A stretch of 64,000 nucleotides of DNA from Acidimicrobiia bacterium (GTDB lineage Bacteria; Actinomycetota; Acidimicrobiia; IMCC26256; JAGNEX01), in assembly GCA_020637365.1 (NCBI GenBank), contig JACJWE010000001.1, positions 1,518,001 to 1,582,000 of the forward strand. Reading direction: 5' to 3'. The translations under genes were made by a program, and so were the position numbers. This document shows, piece after piece, positions 41,368 through 51,096 of this stretch. Each line of letters begins with the position of its first letter. Positions within the stretch are counted from its first letter, which is position 1. The notes below the pieces were generated by a model. The model saw only the letters and a program-made list of their open reading frames with translations. It searched no databases and was not told where the DNA came from.

Positions 41368-43473
41368 TCATTCGGCATGTCCGGTCAACGGCTCGAGGCT
41401 GACGAGCAGGTCGCCCGAGTCGACCCGGTCGCCCACAACAAAGTGGACCTCGGTCACTATCGACGGTGCCGCCGCAGTAATTCGGTGCTCCATCTTCATC
41501 GCTTCGACGACCATCAGCACCTGATCGGCCTCGACCGTATCCCCTTCGGTGACGTCGACCGCGAGGACCGTCCCGGGCAGCGGACAGATGGGACCGCCAC
41601 CGGTGAGCGAGACGTCAGGTTGCACGAACTCAGATGTGGCTGTCCACGTCATAGACCCAGTTCGGGAACGGACGAGCACGCGACGACCATCGACCGCGAC
41701 GGTCATGGCCCATCGACGGCCGTCGACGATCACGATCAGCGTGTCGCCGTCCCAGAAGGAGACAACGTCGCGCCAGATCCGCTCATCAACGCCGAGAGCT
41801 CCCGAATCGAGCGGTGCGGGCCACGGCCCGAGCGCGACTCGATCATGCGCGTCGTCAGGACCCGATGAACCGGATGAACCGGATGAACCGAATGGACTCA
41901 GTGGGTTAGCGGCACCTGGCATGATCTCGACCATCTGGACGATGTCACCAGAATTCCAGGTGCTGCGTTCACCCTGGGTTCGCAGATTGCGCCAGTTGGC
42001 CGGAGCGAATCCGAGAGCGCCGTCGACGGCTCGATCGTTGGCTCGTCTGGCCAGGGCCGCGCCGATCAGCAAGGCGTCTCTGGTTTCGCTGTCGGCCGGG
42101 AGCGCCTGGCTCACCTCGGGGTGGTCGTCCAGGTAGCTGGTCAACGTCTTGCCAGCGAGGAAGTCGGGTTCTTCAAGCACGGCACCGAGCATGGCAAGGT
42201 TGGTCTCGACCCCGTCGATGAGCGTTTGAGCGAGGGCGGAACGCAGGTCACCGATCGCCTCGTTGCGGTCGTCACCGCTTGCGTAAATCTTGGCGATCAG
42301 CGAGTCGTAATGCACCGACACCGACGACCCAGCGCGCAGGGCAGTGTCGACACCAGCGGTCGGCAGGTTGAGCACGCGGATCGTGCCTGTCGATGGCATC
42401 CAGCCAGCCGCAGGGTTTTCGGCTACGACCCGTAGCTCGATTCCGTGACCGTAGATCTCGATCTCGTCCTGTTCGAGCGGCAGTGGCTCACCCCGAGCGA
42501 CCTCGATCTGCCATCTGACGAGGTCGACCAGCGTCACCATCTCGGTCACCCTGTGTTCGACCTGCAGCCGCGTATTGACCTCGAGGAAGGTGATGGTCCC
42601 ATCCACGCCGACAATGAACTCCACGGTGCCAGCGTTTTGGTAGCCAACCGCTCGGCCGAGCGCAACCGCACCTGCCAGCAACGCTTGACGAGTCTCGTCG
42701 TCGATTCCGGGGCTTGGTGATTCTTCGATCACTTTTTGGTTGCGGCGCTGTATCGAGCATTCCCGCTCGCCGAGGTGCACGACGTTGCCGTGTGCGTCGC
42801 CGAAGATTTGTACTTCGACGTGGCGGCCTCGTTCGATGTAGGGCTCGACGAACACGGTCGGGTCGCCAAAGTTGGCGGCCGCTTCACGCGACGCCGAGGC
42901 CACCGCTTCGGACAGTTCAGCGAGGTCGTGGACGACCCGCATGCCACGTCCGCCACCACCCGCAGCCGCTTTGACCAGGACGGGCGCGGTCAAGTCGTCG
43001 GGCAGTTCGTCGGGAGTGACGCGCACCGAGCGGGTGGTCGGCACACCAGCTTCGATCGCCGCGTTCTTGGCGGCGAGTTTGTCGCCGAGCAGAGCGATGT
43101 TGGCTGGCGTCGGACCCACCCAGATCAGCCCTGCGTCGATGAAACGTTGGGCAGCCGCAGCGTTCTCGGCCAGGAACCCGTAGCCAGGATGGATGGCGTC
43201 CGCGCCGGACCGCAGAGCGATCTCGATCAGCTTGTCGACATCGGTGTACGAGCCGATGGTTGCGCCGCTCGCATCGCCAGATGCGGGCCCAGCATGTTGA
43301 TCTGAGGCGCCGTCTAGCGTGCCGAGAGCGAAGACGCGATCCATGTGGTCAACGTGGGACGCCTTGCGGTCGGGTTCGCTGTACACGCCGATGGTTTCGA
43401 TGCCCATCAACTGCGCGGTTCTGGCGATTCGCACGGCGATCTCGCCGCGGTTTGCAATCAAGAGTCGTCGCAT
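41368..43473 (-). CDS. Acyl-CoA carboxylase, biotin carboxylase plus BCCP subunit
   Basis: Carboxylates biotin and carries it to the partner carboxyltransferase. Biotin carboxylase domain: LLIANRGEIAVRIARTA, IHPGYGFLAENA, VKAAAGGGGRGMR, FVEPYIERGRHVEVQIFGD and FLEVNTRLQVEHRVTEM. C-terminal BCCP with the biotinylated Lys in VVEAMKMEHRI. About 701 residues from ATG 43473, preceded by GGAGG, two bases after the carboxyltransferase stop. By context it could be a geranyl-, methylcrotonyl- or propionyl-type carboxylase; sequence alone does not settle it. Confidence 0.95.
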   Translation of the reverse strand: MRRLLIANRGEIAVRIARTAQLMGIETIGVYSEPDRKASHVDHMDRVFALGTLDGASDQHAGPASGDASGATIGSYTDVDKLIEIALRSGADAIHPGYGFLAENAAAAQRFIDAGLIWVGPTPANIALLGDKLAAKNAAIEAGVPTTRSVRVTPDELPDDLTAPVLVKAAAGGGGRGMRVVHDLAELSEAVASASREAAANFGDPTVFVEPYIERGRHVEVQIFGDAHGNVVHLGERECSIQRRNQKVIEESPSPGIDDETRQALLAGAVALGRAVGYQNAGTVEFIVGVDGTITFLEVNTRLQVEHRVTEMVTLVDLVRWQIEVARGEPLPLEQDEIEIYGHGIELRVVAENPAAGWMPSTGTIRVLNLPTAGVDTALRAGSSVSVHYDSLIAKIYASGDDRNEAIGDLRSALAQTLIDGVETNLAMLGAVLEEPDFLAGKTLTSYLDDHPEVSQALPADSETRDALLIGAALARRANDRAVDGALGFAPANWRNLRTQGERSTWNSGDIVQMVEIMPGAANPLSPFGSSGSSGSSGPDDAHDRVALGPWPAPLDSGALGVDERIWRDVVSFWDGDTLIVIVDGRRWAMTVAVDGRRVLVRSRTGSMTWTATSEFVQPDVSLTGGGPICPLPGTVLAVDVTEGDTVEADQVLMVVEAMKMEHRITAAAPSIVTEVHFVVGDRVDSGDLLVSLEPLTGHAE

Positions 43474-43475
43474 CG

Positions 43476-45089
43476 TCAGTGCCTCCAAACGCCATATGAC
43501 TCGGCTCCGGCGATGGTGTTGCTGTGCACCGCGGCCAGGGCGATCCCGAGGACGGTTCGGGAGTCGTTGGGGTGGATGATGCCGTCGTCCCACATGCGAC
43601 CGGTGGCGTACAACGCCGTCGATTCGTGTTCGACCTGCTGTTCAAGCTGGGACGTTTGAGCCACCAGAAGCTCTTCGAGTTCGGGGGTGACTTCGATACC
43701 ACGCCGCTCGGCTGACGCTCGGGCGATGATGTCCATGACACCCGCCAACTGTTTGGGCCCCATCACCGCAATGCGATGGTTCGGCCACGAGAACGCAAAG
43801 CGCGGGTCATAGGCACGACCCGACATGCCGTAATTGCCGGCCCCATAGCTGGCGCCGACCAGCAGATTCAGGTGCGGCACCTCAGAGTTCGAGACGGCGT
43901 TGATGAGCTTGGATCCGTTTCGGATGATCCCGCCGCGTTCGGCCTTGGACCCAACCATGAACCCGGTGATGTTGTGCACGAAGATGATCGGCGTGTTCGA
44001 CCGGTTGCACAGCTGGATGAATTGGGCACCCTTGGCAGCTTCTTCGCTGAAGAGGATGCCGTTGTTGGCGATGATCCCCACATCGAAGCCGTGCACACTG
44101 CCCCACCCGCAGACCAGTTTGTCGCCATAGAGCTCTTTGAATTCTTCAAACGCGCTCTGGTCCAGCAGCCGGGCCAGCACTTCACGCACGTCGAAGGGCA
44201 CTCGAACATCGGCCGATGCGCAGCCGATCAGCTCGCTGGGGTCGTACCTGGGCGCCTGCGACGCTCTGGCCAGTCCGGGTCCAGGGCGCTTCCAACCGAG
44301 GTGGTTGATCACCTCGCGAGCCCTGCGCAGACCGTCTCGTTCGTCGACGGCCAGATAGTCGGCGAGGCCGCTGACCCGGGCGTGCATCTCAGCGCCGCCC
44401 AACGTTTCCTCGTCGACGACCTCGTCGATCGCCATCTTGACCAGCGGTGGCCCACCCAGGTAGGTCATTGCGCGGCCTTCAACAAAGACGGTGTAATCGC
44501 TCATCCCCGGGATGTAGGCGCCCCCGGCCGTCGCCGGACCAAAACCGACGGTAATGCTGGGGATCCCCGCTTTCGACAGCTCGGTCAGGTATCGAAACTG
44601 CGCACCGCCGGGGACGAAAATGTCGGCTTGGCGTGGCAGGTCAGCGCCAGCGGCTTCGTTCAGAACGATCACCGGCAGGCGGTTGGCCCGGACGATGTCA
44701 TAGAACCGCAGCGTCTTGGTCAGGGTGGACGGGTTGGCCGAACCGCCCTTATAGGTCATATCCGAGCCCGTGATCCCACACAGAACGCCTTCGACCATCC
44801 CGATCCCGGTGACGACACCGGCGCCGACCGGATCGGTTGTGCCCCACGCTGCCAGCGGACTCAGCTCTAAGAACGGTGAACCGGGGTCGAGGATGGCTTC
44901 CACCCGCTCCCTGACGAGCAGCTTGCCCCGTTGCCGATGCCGGTCGACATAGCGTTGGCCGCCGATCGACGGCACCGAGGCCATCAACTGATCGACCTCT
45001 GCCCACAGCGCCTCCATCGCAGCGAGGTTCTGGACGTACTCGGGCGATTTGGTGTCCAGGCGACTGCGCAAAAAGCTGGTTGGTCCCAC
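43476..45089 (-). CDS. Acyl-CoA carboxylase, carboxyltransferase subunit
   Basis: Transfers carboxyl from biotin to an acyl-CoA. Crotonase-fold carboxyltransferase with GKLLVRERVEAILDPGSPF, GVVTGIG, LNEAAGADLPRQ, GFGPATAGGAYIPGMSDY, MYLGGPP-type loop (MTYLGGPPLVK), and second oxyanion loop in LLVGASYGAGNYGMSGRAY. The last pattern and overall length (537) resemble MccB/AtuC more than PccB. GTG 45089 has GGAGG immediately upstream. First gene of the three-gene cluster with biotin carboxylase and AtuA-like protein. Confidence 0.94.
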   Translation of the reverse strand: MGPTSFLRSRLDTKSPEYVQNLAAMEALWAEVDQLMASVPSIGGQRYVDRHRQRGKLLVRERVEAILDPGSPFLELSPLAAWGTTDPVGAGVVTGIGMVEGVLCGITGSDMTYKGGSANPSTLTKTLRFYDIVRANRLPVIVLNEAAGADLPRQADIFVPGGAQFRYLTELSKAGIPSITVGFGPATAGGAYIPGMSDYTVFVEGRAMTYLGGPPLVKMAIDEVVDEETLGGAEMHARVSGLADYLAVDERDGLRRAREVINHLGWKRPGPGLARASQAPRYDPSELIGCASADVRVPFDVREVLARLLDQSAFEEFKELYGDKLVCGWGSVHGFDVGIIANNGILFSEEAAKGAQFIQLCNRSNTPIIFVHNITGFMVGSKAERGGIIRNGSKLINAVSNSEVPHLNLLVGASYGAGNYGMSGRAYDPRFAFSWPNHRIAVMGPKQLAGVMDIIARASAERRGIEVTPELEELLVAQTSQLEQQVEHESTALYATGRMWDDGIIHPNDSRTVLGIALAAVHSNTIAGAESYGVWRH

Positions 45090-45098
45090 ACGACCTCC

Positions 45099-45200
45099 TC
45101 ACGAGTGCAGGTCATCGCCCCGACCTGACTTGCCGATGAGTGGCGGCCAATCTCTGGGGCGACGCATCGGCACCGTACCAAAGGTATCGGACAAGCTCAT
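45099..45200 (-). other. Short ORF upstream of the carboxylase, duplicated at 54.3 kb
   Basis: A 33-residue reading (MSLSDTFGTVPMRRPRDWPP and so on) ends ten bases before the carboxyltransferase start. The homologous duplicated sequence at about 54307-54377 keeps MRLSDTFGAVPMR. Function unknown; it could be a leader peptide or chance. Confidence 0.25.
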
Positions 45201-45232
45201 CTGGCCAGGTCGCCTGCGGTGTCTCAACCCAT

Positions 45233-45316
45233 CGGTCTCAGCGGGTCGGTCTCAGCGGGTCGGTCTCAGCGGGTCGGTCTCAGCGGGTCGGTCTCAGCGG
45301 GTCGGTCTCAACGGGC
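45233..45316 (-). repeat. 14-bp tandem repeat, six units
   Basis: CGGTCTCAGCGGGT repeated head to tail from 45233; units 1-5 are identical and the sixth differs slightly (CGGTCTCAACGGGC). It lies between the oxidoreductase end and the carboxylase. The duplicated region at 54.4 kb has only one recognisable unit, so the array expanded, or contracted, after duplication. Fourteen is not a multiple of three, so it is non-coding. Confidence 0.9.
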
Positions 45317-45336
45317 CGCTCGCGACCGGCCGTCAT

Positions 45337-46465
45337 TCAGAAGAACGGATGGCTCCAGCTGACGGGAACCATGCCGCCCGACCCAAGCCCTTCCACGCAT
45401 TCGGACAGTCCGAAGGCGCCGACGGGTCCAAGCGCACCCGTGCCGTCAAAGAGGTGCTCTGACGCGCGAATCGCTCCCCGCCAGCAGCAGGTCGGCGGTC
45501 AGGTCGTATGCGTTCGGCCCGCGCATCAGCTGGCGGGCCAGGATCGTCCCATCGTCAGCTCGGACGACCGCGGCGACGTCGCTGCCGGTGAGGTCCCTGG
45601 CCGCCTCGTCGGGCCCTTCACCGGTCGTGTTGCGCATACCAGCGGTCAGCCGTGACACGACCGGGTCAAGAAACTTGACCCGCAACAGCGGCGCCGTCAG
45701 CATCGACGCAGCAGACACGGCGCGGACCGGGATGCCGGGCATCCCGAGTCCAACCTGCACGTTACACAGATTGGGGAACGAGTCGGGCAAGAAGAGATGT
45801 TCGGTGCCCGAGACTGACAGGGCCCGATGGTCGCTACCCTCGTAATCGAACGAGAGAACCTTCTCTGCGATGCGCGCCTTACGCAGCGAACCGTCGGTGA
45901 AAGAAAAGCCCGTGCTGGCTGCCATTCGGGCAATCGACGCTTTGGTACCCGAACTGACCTGGTGTCCGCCCTGTTCACCCGTCGGGAAGTAGCCAATCTC
46001 GACCGAGGTCGCATCGGGTCCAGCGGCCTGCAGGGCCAGGGCACCTGCAACCTGACCGGGCACGTAGTCAAAACCAAAGGCGGTGAACAGGGCGCAGCGC
46101 CCTTCGGCCTGAGGTCCCCACGTGTCGGCGACGACACGGGTAAAGACGTGCTCACCGGTCGAGTCAAGATATGTCGCCCGCTTGGCGATCGCTGCCTCGA
46201 TGGCTGCGGCTCCGTACTGGACGAACGGGCCGACGGTGGAGATCACAACACCGTCTTCTTCGACGGCGGCGAGCACCGACGACGGGTCCGACGCGTCAGC
46301 CGTTCGGCTGGGCAACCCGCCGAGGTTGTCGGCCAGATCGGCGACCCTGCTCGAATCGCGTCCGCACAGGATCGGGCGGGCTCCGCGAGCCACAAGCGCC
46401 TCAGCCGTCAAACGGCCGGTGTACCCGGTTGCCCCAAACAAAACGATCGGTCTCGGCATCCCCAC
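45337..46465 (-). CDS. Saccharopine-dehydrogenase-like / trans-acting enoyl reductase-like protein
   Basis: Rossmann-fold oxidoreductase. N-terminal nucleotide site IVLFGATGYTGRLTAEAL, then CGRDSSRVADLADNLGG, GPFVQYGAAAIEAA, YLDSTGEHVF and DYVPGQVAG. It resembles the saccharopine-reductase-like and mycobacterial trans-acting enoyl reductase families; reaction unknown. The ORF as written stops at 45446, but a frameshift near 45470 hides the last 37 residues, ending at 45337 (GGMVPVSWSHPFF). The copy at 54.5 kb shows the same tail unshifted, which supports the correction. Confidence 0.82.
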
Positions 46466-47383
46466 ACCGTAGGAGATGCGCCCCCCTCGCCACGACCTGC
46501 ACCCAAGTCGGAGGCATCATCGCGGTTTCTGTCCGCCGAGACGGGCAGGACTGGTGACCAATTTCGACTTAGCGTCTTTCGCACCACAACTGCCAGCTTT
46601 CTGACAGTTCGCAACGCTGACTGAGCTTTTTCTGCGGATCCCCGCGGACCCTCCCTCATCCTGAAAATCTCAGACCTTTGATCGGCCCAACGGCGATCCT
46701 GAACGGTACTGGACTCACCGTCACGGCCGCGAAACTCGTCCAGCCACTCGAGATCACGGTGGCCTGACGGAACCCGATGCCCAACATGCTGTATCGCTTG
46801 ACAAGGCGATCGAGCATTCCCCGGGGGATTTCGCTGAAGCAAGTGCACCTCCGACTCTTCGACACGGCAATGACATGCTTGGTGCACCCGAACGATGACC
46901 ACGCATCTATGCGGCGCCACGTCAGGATGGTCGGCAGCGCGTCAGCCCACATGGTGAAAGACCGGATGTTCCGAGAGATCTCACCAGGCAACGTGTCCTC
47001 GGTACCGCGTCGCGGTGATGCTTACGCTTGCTTCTGCGAAGACCGCTCGGGGCTCGACGCAATGGCGACGGCATCGGCCGGAGTCGACGAGACCTAATCG
47101 GACTCGCTCGGCATGCCAAGCGAACAGAAGGGGAAGCACTTCCAAAGGGTGGGCTGTGGTCGAGGGCGGACCTCCACCGACAACGCGAAGTCTCGAGCTC
47201 AAGCCGCTTGTCTGGAATGCCGAGAGTAGAGGTAGGTAGGACAATCGTGCAGAAAGGGCGAAGGGTGACCCCCGGTGAGTCTCACGACTCTGGGTCCCCT
47301 CAGCAATACGCAGGCGGTCTAGCCGGAAGCGCCGACGTTGCCTCACGAAACAGAGAAGCAAATCTGTGGACGGAGGCACGCCG
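46466..47383. other. Region without a confident gene
   Basis: About 900 bases. Overlapping ORFs on both strands exist, for example 46656-46991 minus with RYSMLGIGFRQATVIS and 46777-47097 plus, but none has recognisable family blocks or a good ribosome site. The mix of partly convincing frames on the minus strand looks like a decayed gene. It marks the start of the accessory part of the window. Confidence 0.35.
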
Positions 47384-47800
47384 GTGAACTGGAATGAAGT
47401 CTCTAGCGAGGCGCATCCTCCTCCAATAGGAGCGGGTCAGTTTCTTCGGAGCATTGAAGCGCGCTACGACGTTCGTTTCGAACCAGCTGCGATGCATGAG
47501 CTCGAAAGGTTGGCAGAGGACCTCCGCAAGTCCGTCGCATCTGCGGCCGCAGAGATTGCGGCGCAGAGCGGAGCCCCGGCGGTCGGAGCAATATTTGTGC
47601 AGGAAGCACACCGCCGGAAGGCAGTGCCCCGCCATCTGGTTGCCAGGGGAATGCTTCAGGGTGTAGGAGGGTGGTCGTTCGCCGGAAGTTCGAGCGCCGT
47701 TGCGGCAATGGCAGCGACCGAGAAATGGTCCGGGAGCGGTGCCTGCATAGCGGCCGCCCTATTCATGTTGGGCCTTTTGACACGTTCTCGTGCTCGATAG
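47384..47800 (+). CDS. Hypothetical protein with hydrophobic C-terminus
   Basis: I do not recognise the family. From GTG 47384 (GGAGG upstream) it has about 138 residues: a polar, helix-rich N-terminal half (HELERLAEDLRKSVASAAAE) and two weak hydrophobic segments near the end (SSAVAAMAATEKWSGSGACI, AALFMLGLL). The start signal and helix pattern make it a fair candidate for a real gene. It is next to the IS3 element. Confidence 0.45.
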   Translation: MNWNEVSSEAHPPPIGAGQFLRSIEARYDVRFEPAAMHELERLAEDLRKSVASAAAEIAAQSGAPAVGAIFVQEAHRRKAVPRHLVARGMLQGVGGWSFAGSSSAVAAMAATEKWSGSGACIAAALFMLGLLTRSRAR

Positions 47801-48021
47801 TTCGATTTCGAGGGCAAAGTTTGAGTCTCGTCGGTCAAGCGGTCGCCGAGCTGATCCTCGACGCCTTCTTACCTGATACTCAAGCGGGTTCGCTGTCGGG
47901 CGAGACGGCGGGTTGAGTCAGTTGTCCGTCGTCGAAATAGCACGGTTAGCTGGAAGTGGGGTGTCACGAGTCGCTGCCCTCTCGTTAAAGTCTCTCGCTG
48001 AGAACGCGGCGAGCTTGAAAC

Positions 48022-48042
48022 TGAGCATCCCCTTCTGGCCGG
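48022..48042 (+). repeat. IS3 left inverted repeat
   Basis: TGAGCATCCCCTTCTGGCCG(G), matching the reverse complement of the right end apart from position 2. Confidence 0.85.
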
Positions 48043-48051
48043 ACACGTTGG

Positions 48052-48531
48052 TTACGCGGCCGGGTTGGCCTTGGGTTGATGGTAGTTGGTCTCCCATTCG
48101 TTGGGAGCGGTGTAGCCCAGCGACGAGTGTCGTCGACGTGTGTTGTAGCGGTTGATCCATGCGAAGATCGCCTGACGAGCCTCGAAGCGGGTGGCGAACC
48201 GTCGGCGGTGCACCAGCTCGCGTTTGAGCGATGACCATGCTGATTCGGCGACGGCGTTGTCCCAGCACACCCCGGTTCTACCCACCGACTGGAGCATCCC
48301 AAGATCGGCCACTTGTTGGCGGTAGTCGTGCGACATGTACTGGCTGCCGCGGTCGCCATGGAAGATGATCCCGTCGGTGCGTCCGCCCCGGGTGCCCGCG
48401 GCCATCGTGAGCGCGTCTACGACGAGTTCGGTCCGCATGTGATCGGCCATCGAATATCCCAACCAGCGGCGCGAACCGAGATCGAGGACCGACGCCAGGT
48501 AGAGCCAGCCCTCGCCGGTGGCGATGTAGGT
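48052..48531 (-). CDS. IS3 transposase orfB, 3' exon
   Basis: C-terminal part of the DDE transposase: TYIATGEGWLYLASVLDLGS, the second catalytic Asp in IFHGDRGSQYMS, and the Glu in DNAVAESAWSSLKREL, ending SLGYTAPNEWETNY. The ORF continues upstream into intron sequence and gains a false start at 48681. The true 5' continuation is at 50682, reached only after splicing. Confidence 0.9.
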   Translation of the reverse strand, partial: TYIATGEGWLYLASVLDLGSRRWLGYSMADHMRTELVVDALTMAAGTRGGRTDGIIFHGDRGSQYMSHDYRQQVADLGMLQSVGRTGVCWDNAVAESAWSSLKRELVHRRRFATRFEARQAIFAWINRYNTRRRHSSLGYTAPNEWETNYHQPKANPAA

Positions 48532-50081
48532 GTAGGGGTCGGACCGCAGCGCCCTGTCAGCGTTTCTGCTGGTGGGTTTCTGCGGTCCGCCCTCCGAACC
48601 GGACAAGCGACTCTCACCGCATCCGGCTCTCCATGTGTCATGCCGCTGTGGCGGGGCGGTCCTGTTGTTTCGCTTGGCCATGGTGTGGGGATTCGTGCGC
48701 CTCGGTAGCGGTAACGCTCGATGGCGATATCTCGCGGTCGGAACATCACGATGTTGCCGTCACGGACCTGCCAGCGGGGCAGGAAGCGACGGACCAACGC
48801 TCCTTTACTGAGGCCACGGTGTCGTTTCCGTAACCAGCCGAAGATCCTCCACCACGTGAAATGGTCGAGATATCCGAAGGTCTTGGATGAGACACCGTGA
48901 CGGAAGTAGTTGCACCATCCCCGTAGAACCCGGTTCACCGAGATCAACAGGTCACCAAGCGTGCGATGTTTCGCTCGGGCGGTGAGCGATCGAACCTTTG
49001 CCATCACCGAAGCCAGTGACTTCTTGGATGGGTAGGTGTAGACCGCTCGTTTACCGTTTTGGCCTCTCCGGGCTCGACGCTGGATGTGCCAGCCCAAGAA
49101 GTCGAATCCCTCGTCTATGTGGCAGACCTTGGTTTTGGCTTCCGACAGGCGTAGACCCATCGGTGCCAATACGCTGCTGACTTCATCGTGGAGTGCTTCG
49201 GCGTCGGCACGGGTCCCGGCGATCATGACCACGAAGTCGTCTGCGTAGCGGACGATCCTCATGGCTGGCACACCGGCCCGGCGGTGCTTGGCACGGGTCC
49301 ATTCCGGTCCAAGCGCTTCCCATTTGCGGGTGAAGTGCTCGTCCAGGACAGATAACGCGATGTTGGCCAGCAACGGTGACAAGATCCCACCCTGGGGTGT
49401 CCCAGTGATCGTCTCGCGGGCTTTGGTGTCCTCACCGAGGATCCCGGCCCGCAGGAACGCCTTCACCAGGCCCGTTACACGTTTGTCCCCGATCCGACGT
49501 CGCACCCGTTCCATGAGAGCGGTGTGGTCGATCTGATCGAAGCACGCCTCGATATCGGCCTCGAACACCCACTCATAGGTGCGTGATCCGAAGAAGTGAA
49601 TCTCAGCGATGGCGTCTTGGGCCCGACGCTTCGGACGGAAACCATAACTGCATGGCTTGAAGTCCGCCTCGAAGATCGGCTCGAGCACCAGTTTCAACGA
49701 GGCTTGCACGACCCGGTCCGAAACAGTTGGGATTCCCAGGCGGCGGACCTTGCCCGACGCTTTGGGGATCGTCTTCTCCCGGACCCGTTGAGGCTGGAAC
49801 CGTCGGGCTTTGAGATCATCTCTCAGCGCTGACAGCAACGACTCGACACCGAAGACGATCGAGTTAGGTTTCACTCCATCGATTCCGGCGGTTCGCGCAC
49901 CCTTGTTGTGCCGCACCCGGCTCCACGCCACAACGAGGAACGCCGGGTCATACACCAGGTTGAACAAATCATCGAAACAACGATCAGGCTCACTGATCGC
50001 CCATTGGTGCAACTTCGTCTGCATCACAAGTACCCGCGACTCGGCCTCAACTAGGTCGGGCCACGGAGCGCCGGTATTCAC
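48417..50081 (-). CDS. ltrA: Group II intron reverse transcriptase/maturase
   Basis: Intron-encoded protein for splicing and retrohoming. RT domain blocks: IPTVSDRVVQASLKLVLEPI, CSYGFRPKRRAQDAI, FEADIEACFDQIDH, GTPQGGILSPLLANIALSVL, and catalytic RYADDFVVM. Then FLGWHIQRR and the maturase X domain (NRVLRGWCNYFRHGVSS, WWRIFGWLRKRHRG). There is no HNH endonuclease motif. Odd: no stop occurs before domain V. The frame runs through domains V and VI and 115 bases into the IS3 exon. A one-base indel before the end is the likely reason; the natural C-terminus is probably near RIPTPWP. Confidence 0.9.
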   Translation of the reverse strand: MNTGAPWPDLVEAESRVLVMQTKLHQWAISEPDRCFDDLFNLVYDPAFLVVAWSRVRHNKGARTAGIDGVKPNSIVFGVESLLSALRDDLKARRFQPQRVREKTIPKASGKVRRLGIPTVSDRVVQASLKLVLEPIFEADFKPCSYGFRPKRRAQDAIAEIHFFGSRTYEWVFEADIEACFDQIDHTALMERVRRRIGDKRVTGLVKAFLRAGILGEDTKARETITGTPQGGILSPLLANIALSVLDEHFTRKWEALGPEWTRAKHRRAGVPAMRIVRYADDFVVMIAGTRADAEALHDEVSSVLAPMGLRLSEAKTKVCHIDEGFDFLGWHIQRRARRGQNGKRAVYTYPSKKSLASVMAKVRSLTARAKHRTLGDLLISVNRVLRGWCNYFRHGVSSKTFGYLDHFTWWRIFGWLRKRHRGLSKGALVRRFLPRWQVRDGNIVMFRPRDIAIERYRYRGARIPTPWPSETTGPPRHSGMTHGEPDAVRVACPVRRADRRNPPAETLTGRCGPTPTPTSPPARAGSTWRRSSISVRAAGWDIRWPITCGPNSS

Positions 50082-50681
50082 CAGCGACCTCCCCGGTCAG
50101 CATTGATGCTGCGAACACACTGGGGTCCTTCGCCATGTGACCGGCTTTCCCGGCCTCGGACTACTACGACCCCTCCGCCCCAACCGGTCGGCATCAACCG
50201 ACGACAAGCCTTCCCTTCGACCCGCTGGCAGCGGGCCGATGAGGGGACCAACCGGCTGGTTCCCACGTTCACTTTCAAACCGTTCGACAGGTTAGGCGCC
50301 CAACTATGCCCCTGCGGTCTCGCCACGGCGACGCCGCAGGCATTCACCGTGGCCTCCCGACCGGCGACATCAACCAGCCAAGGAGTTCCCCGCTCACACG
50401 GGTTCGCACCGCAACCCAGCCCACATCTGTCAGGTTTGAGCTGGTGGTCTTCTCTTGAGAGGCGTTCATACGCTGGTTCACTGCCGTTACACCGTCCCGT
50501 CTCGTTCGCCGAACCCGACACCATCTGACAGTTCTGGCATGTTCCGGCTTTGTCACCGCTGCTTACCACCCTCCCCATGTCCCTGGGATCAGGCTGCGGT
50601 CAACTTCAACCAGTCCGCTGCGACGGACCAGCAGCTGTGTCCTTTCACCACAGCACGGTTCGAAAGCGCCTCGTGGCGCTC
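48532..50681 (-). ncRNA. Group II intron, complete
   Basis: Self-splicing retroelement inserted in IS3 orfB. The boundary follows from the exons: upstream transposase ends in VAWVGDI and downstream begins TYIATGEGW, giving a continuous IS3 motif. The intron starts GAGCG (variant of GUGYG) and ends in CCGACCCCTAC, matching the AY rule. Domain V and a GACCGCAG/CTGCGGTC domain VI stem lie at the 3' end. Confidence 0.85.
48596..48629 (-). ncRNA. Group II intron domain V
   Basis: A 34-base hairpin, GAGCCGGATGCGGTGA followed by GAGTCGCTTGTCCGGTTC on the minus strand. It has the catalytic AGC triad, the GNRA-type loop (GTGAGAGT region) and the two-base bulge of canonical domain V. Confidence 0.88.
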
Positions 50682-51096
50682 GATGTCGCCAACCCATGCC
50701 ACATCAGGCTGACCGGGGTCGAACCGTCGACCCACGAGATCGGGCAACGGCGGCGCGTCCTGCGCAGGGATCGTCGTACGCACCTTGGCAGGCTTGTGGA
50801 CCCCAACGATGCCGTGCAACCGCATCAACCGAGCGACCCGCTTGTGGTTCACCGCGTGACCCAACGAACGCAACTCCGGTGTCATCCTCGGCTCACCATA
50901 AGTGCCGTCGGACTCGGCGTGGATCCGGCCGATCTCGGCAACCAGCACGGCCTCTGCCTGCTGCGCCGACGTTGGCCCGGCGGCCTCACGAACGCACCAG
51001 TCGTAGAACGCTGACGTCGATACGTCAGCAACCTCACGCGTCCCTGGTCGGGAAACCCTCGGCCCTCCGGGCAGCCACCCACCTGTAGCGGGTCAC
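50682..51096 (-). CDS. IS3 transposase orfB, 5' exon, one frameshift
   Basis: N-terminal half of the DDE transposase. It starts at GTG 51096 overlapping the orfA stop (VTRYRWVAARRAEGFPTRDA), shifts frame near 51035, then continues EVADVSTSAFYDWCVREAAG, EIGRIHAESDGTYGEPRM, NHKRVARLMRLHGIVGVH, and the first catalytic Asp in DVAWVGDI at the exon end. The insertion point is therefore in the catalytic core. Spliced product would be normal IS3 length. Confidence 0.85.

Noticed and set aside
45233..45316. Possible CRISPR array
   Set aside because: The 14-bp units are contiguous with no spacers.
46656..46991. Minus ORF with RYSMLGIGFRQATVIS
   Set aside because: Slight protein-like feel, but no family block, no ribosome site, and neighbouring frames look equally plausible; kept only as part of the unassigned region.
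48532..48681. Upstream start of the transposase ORF at 48681
   Set aside because: This segment is intron domain V-VI, not protein; the exon begins at 48531.
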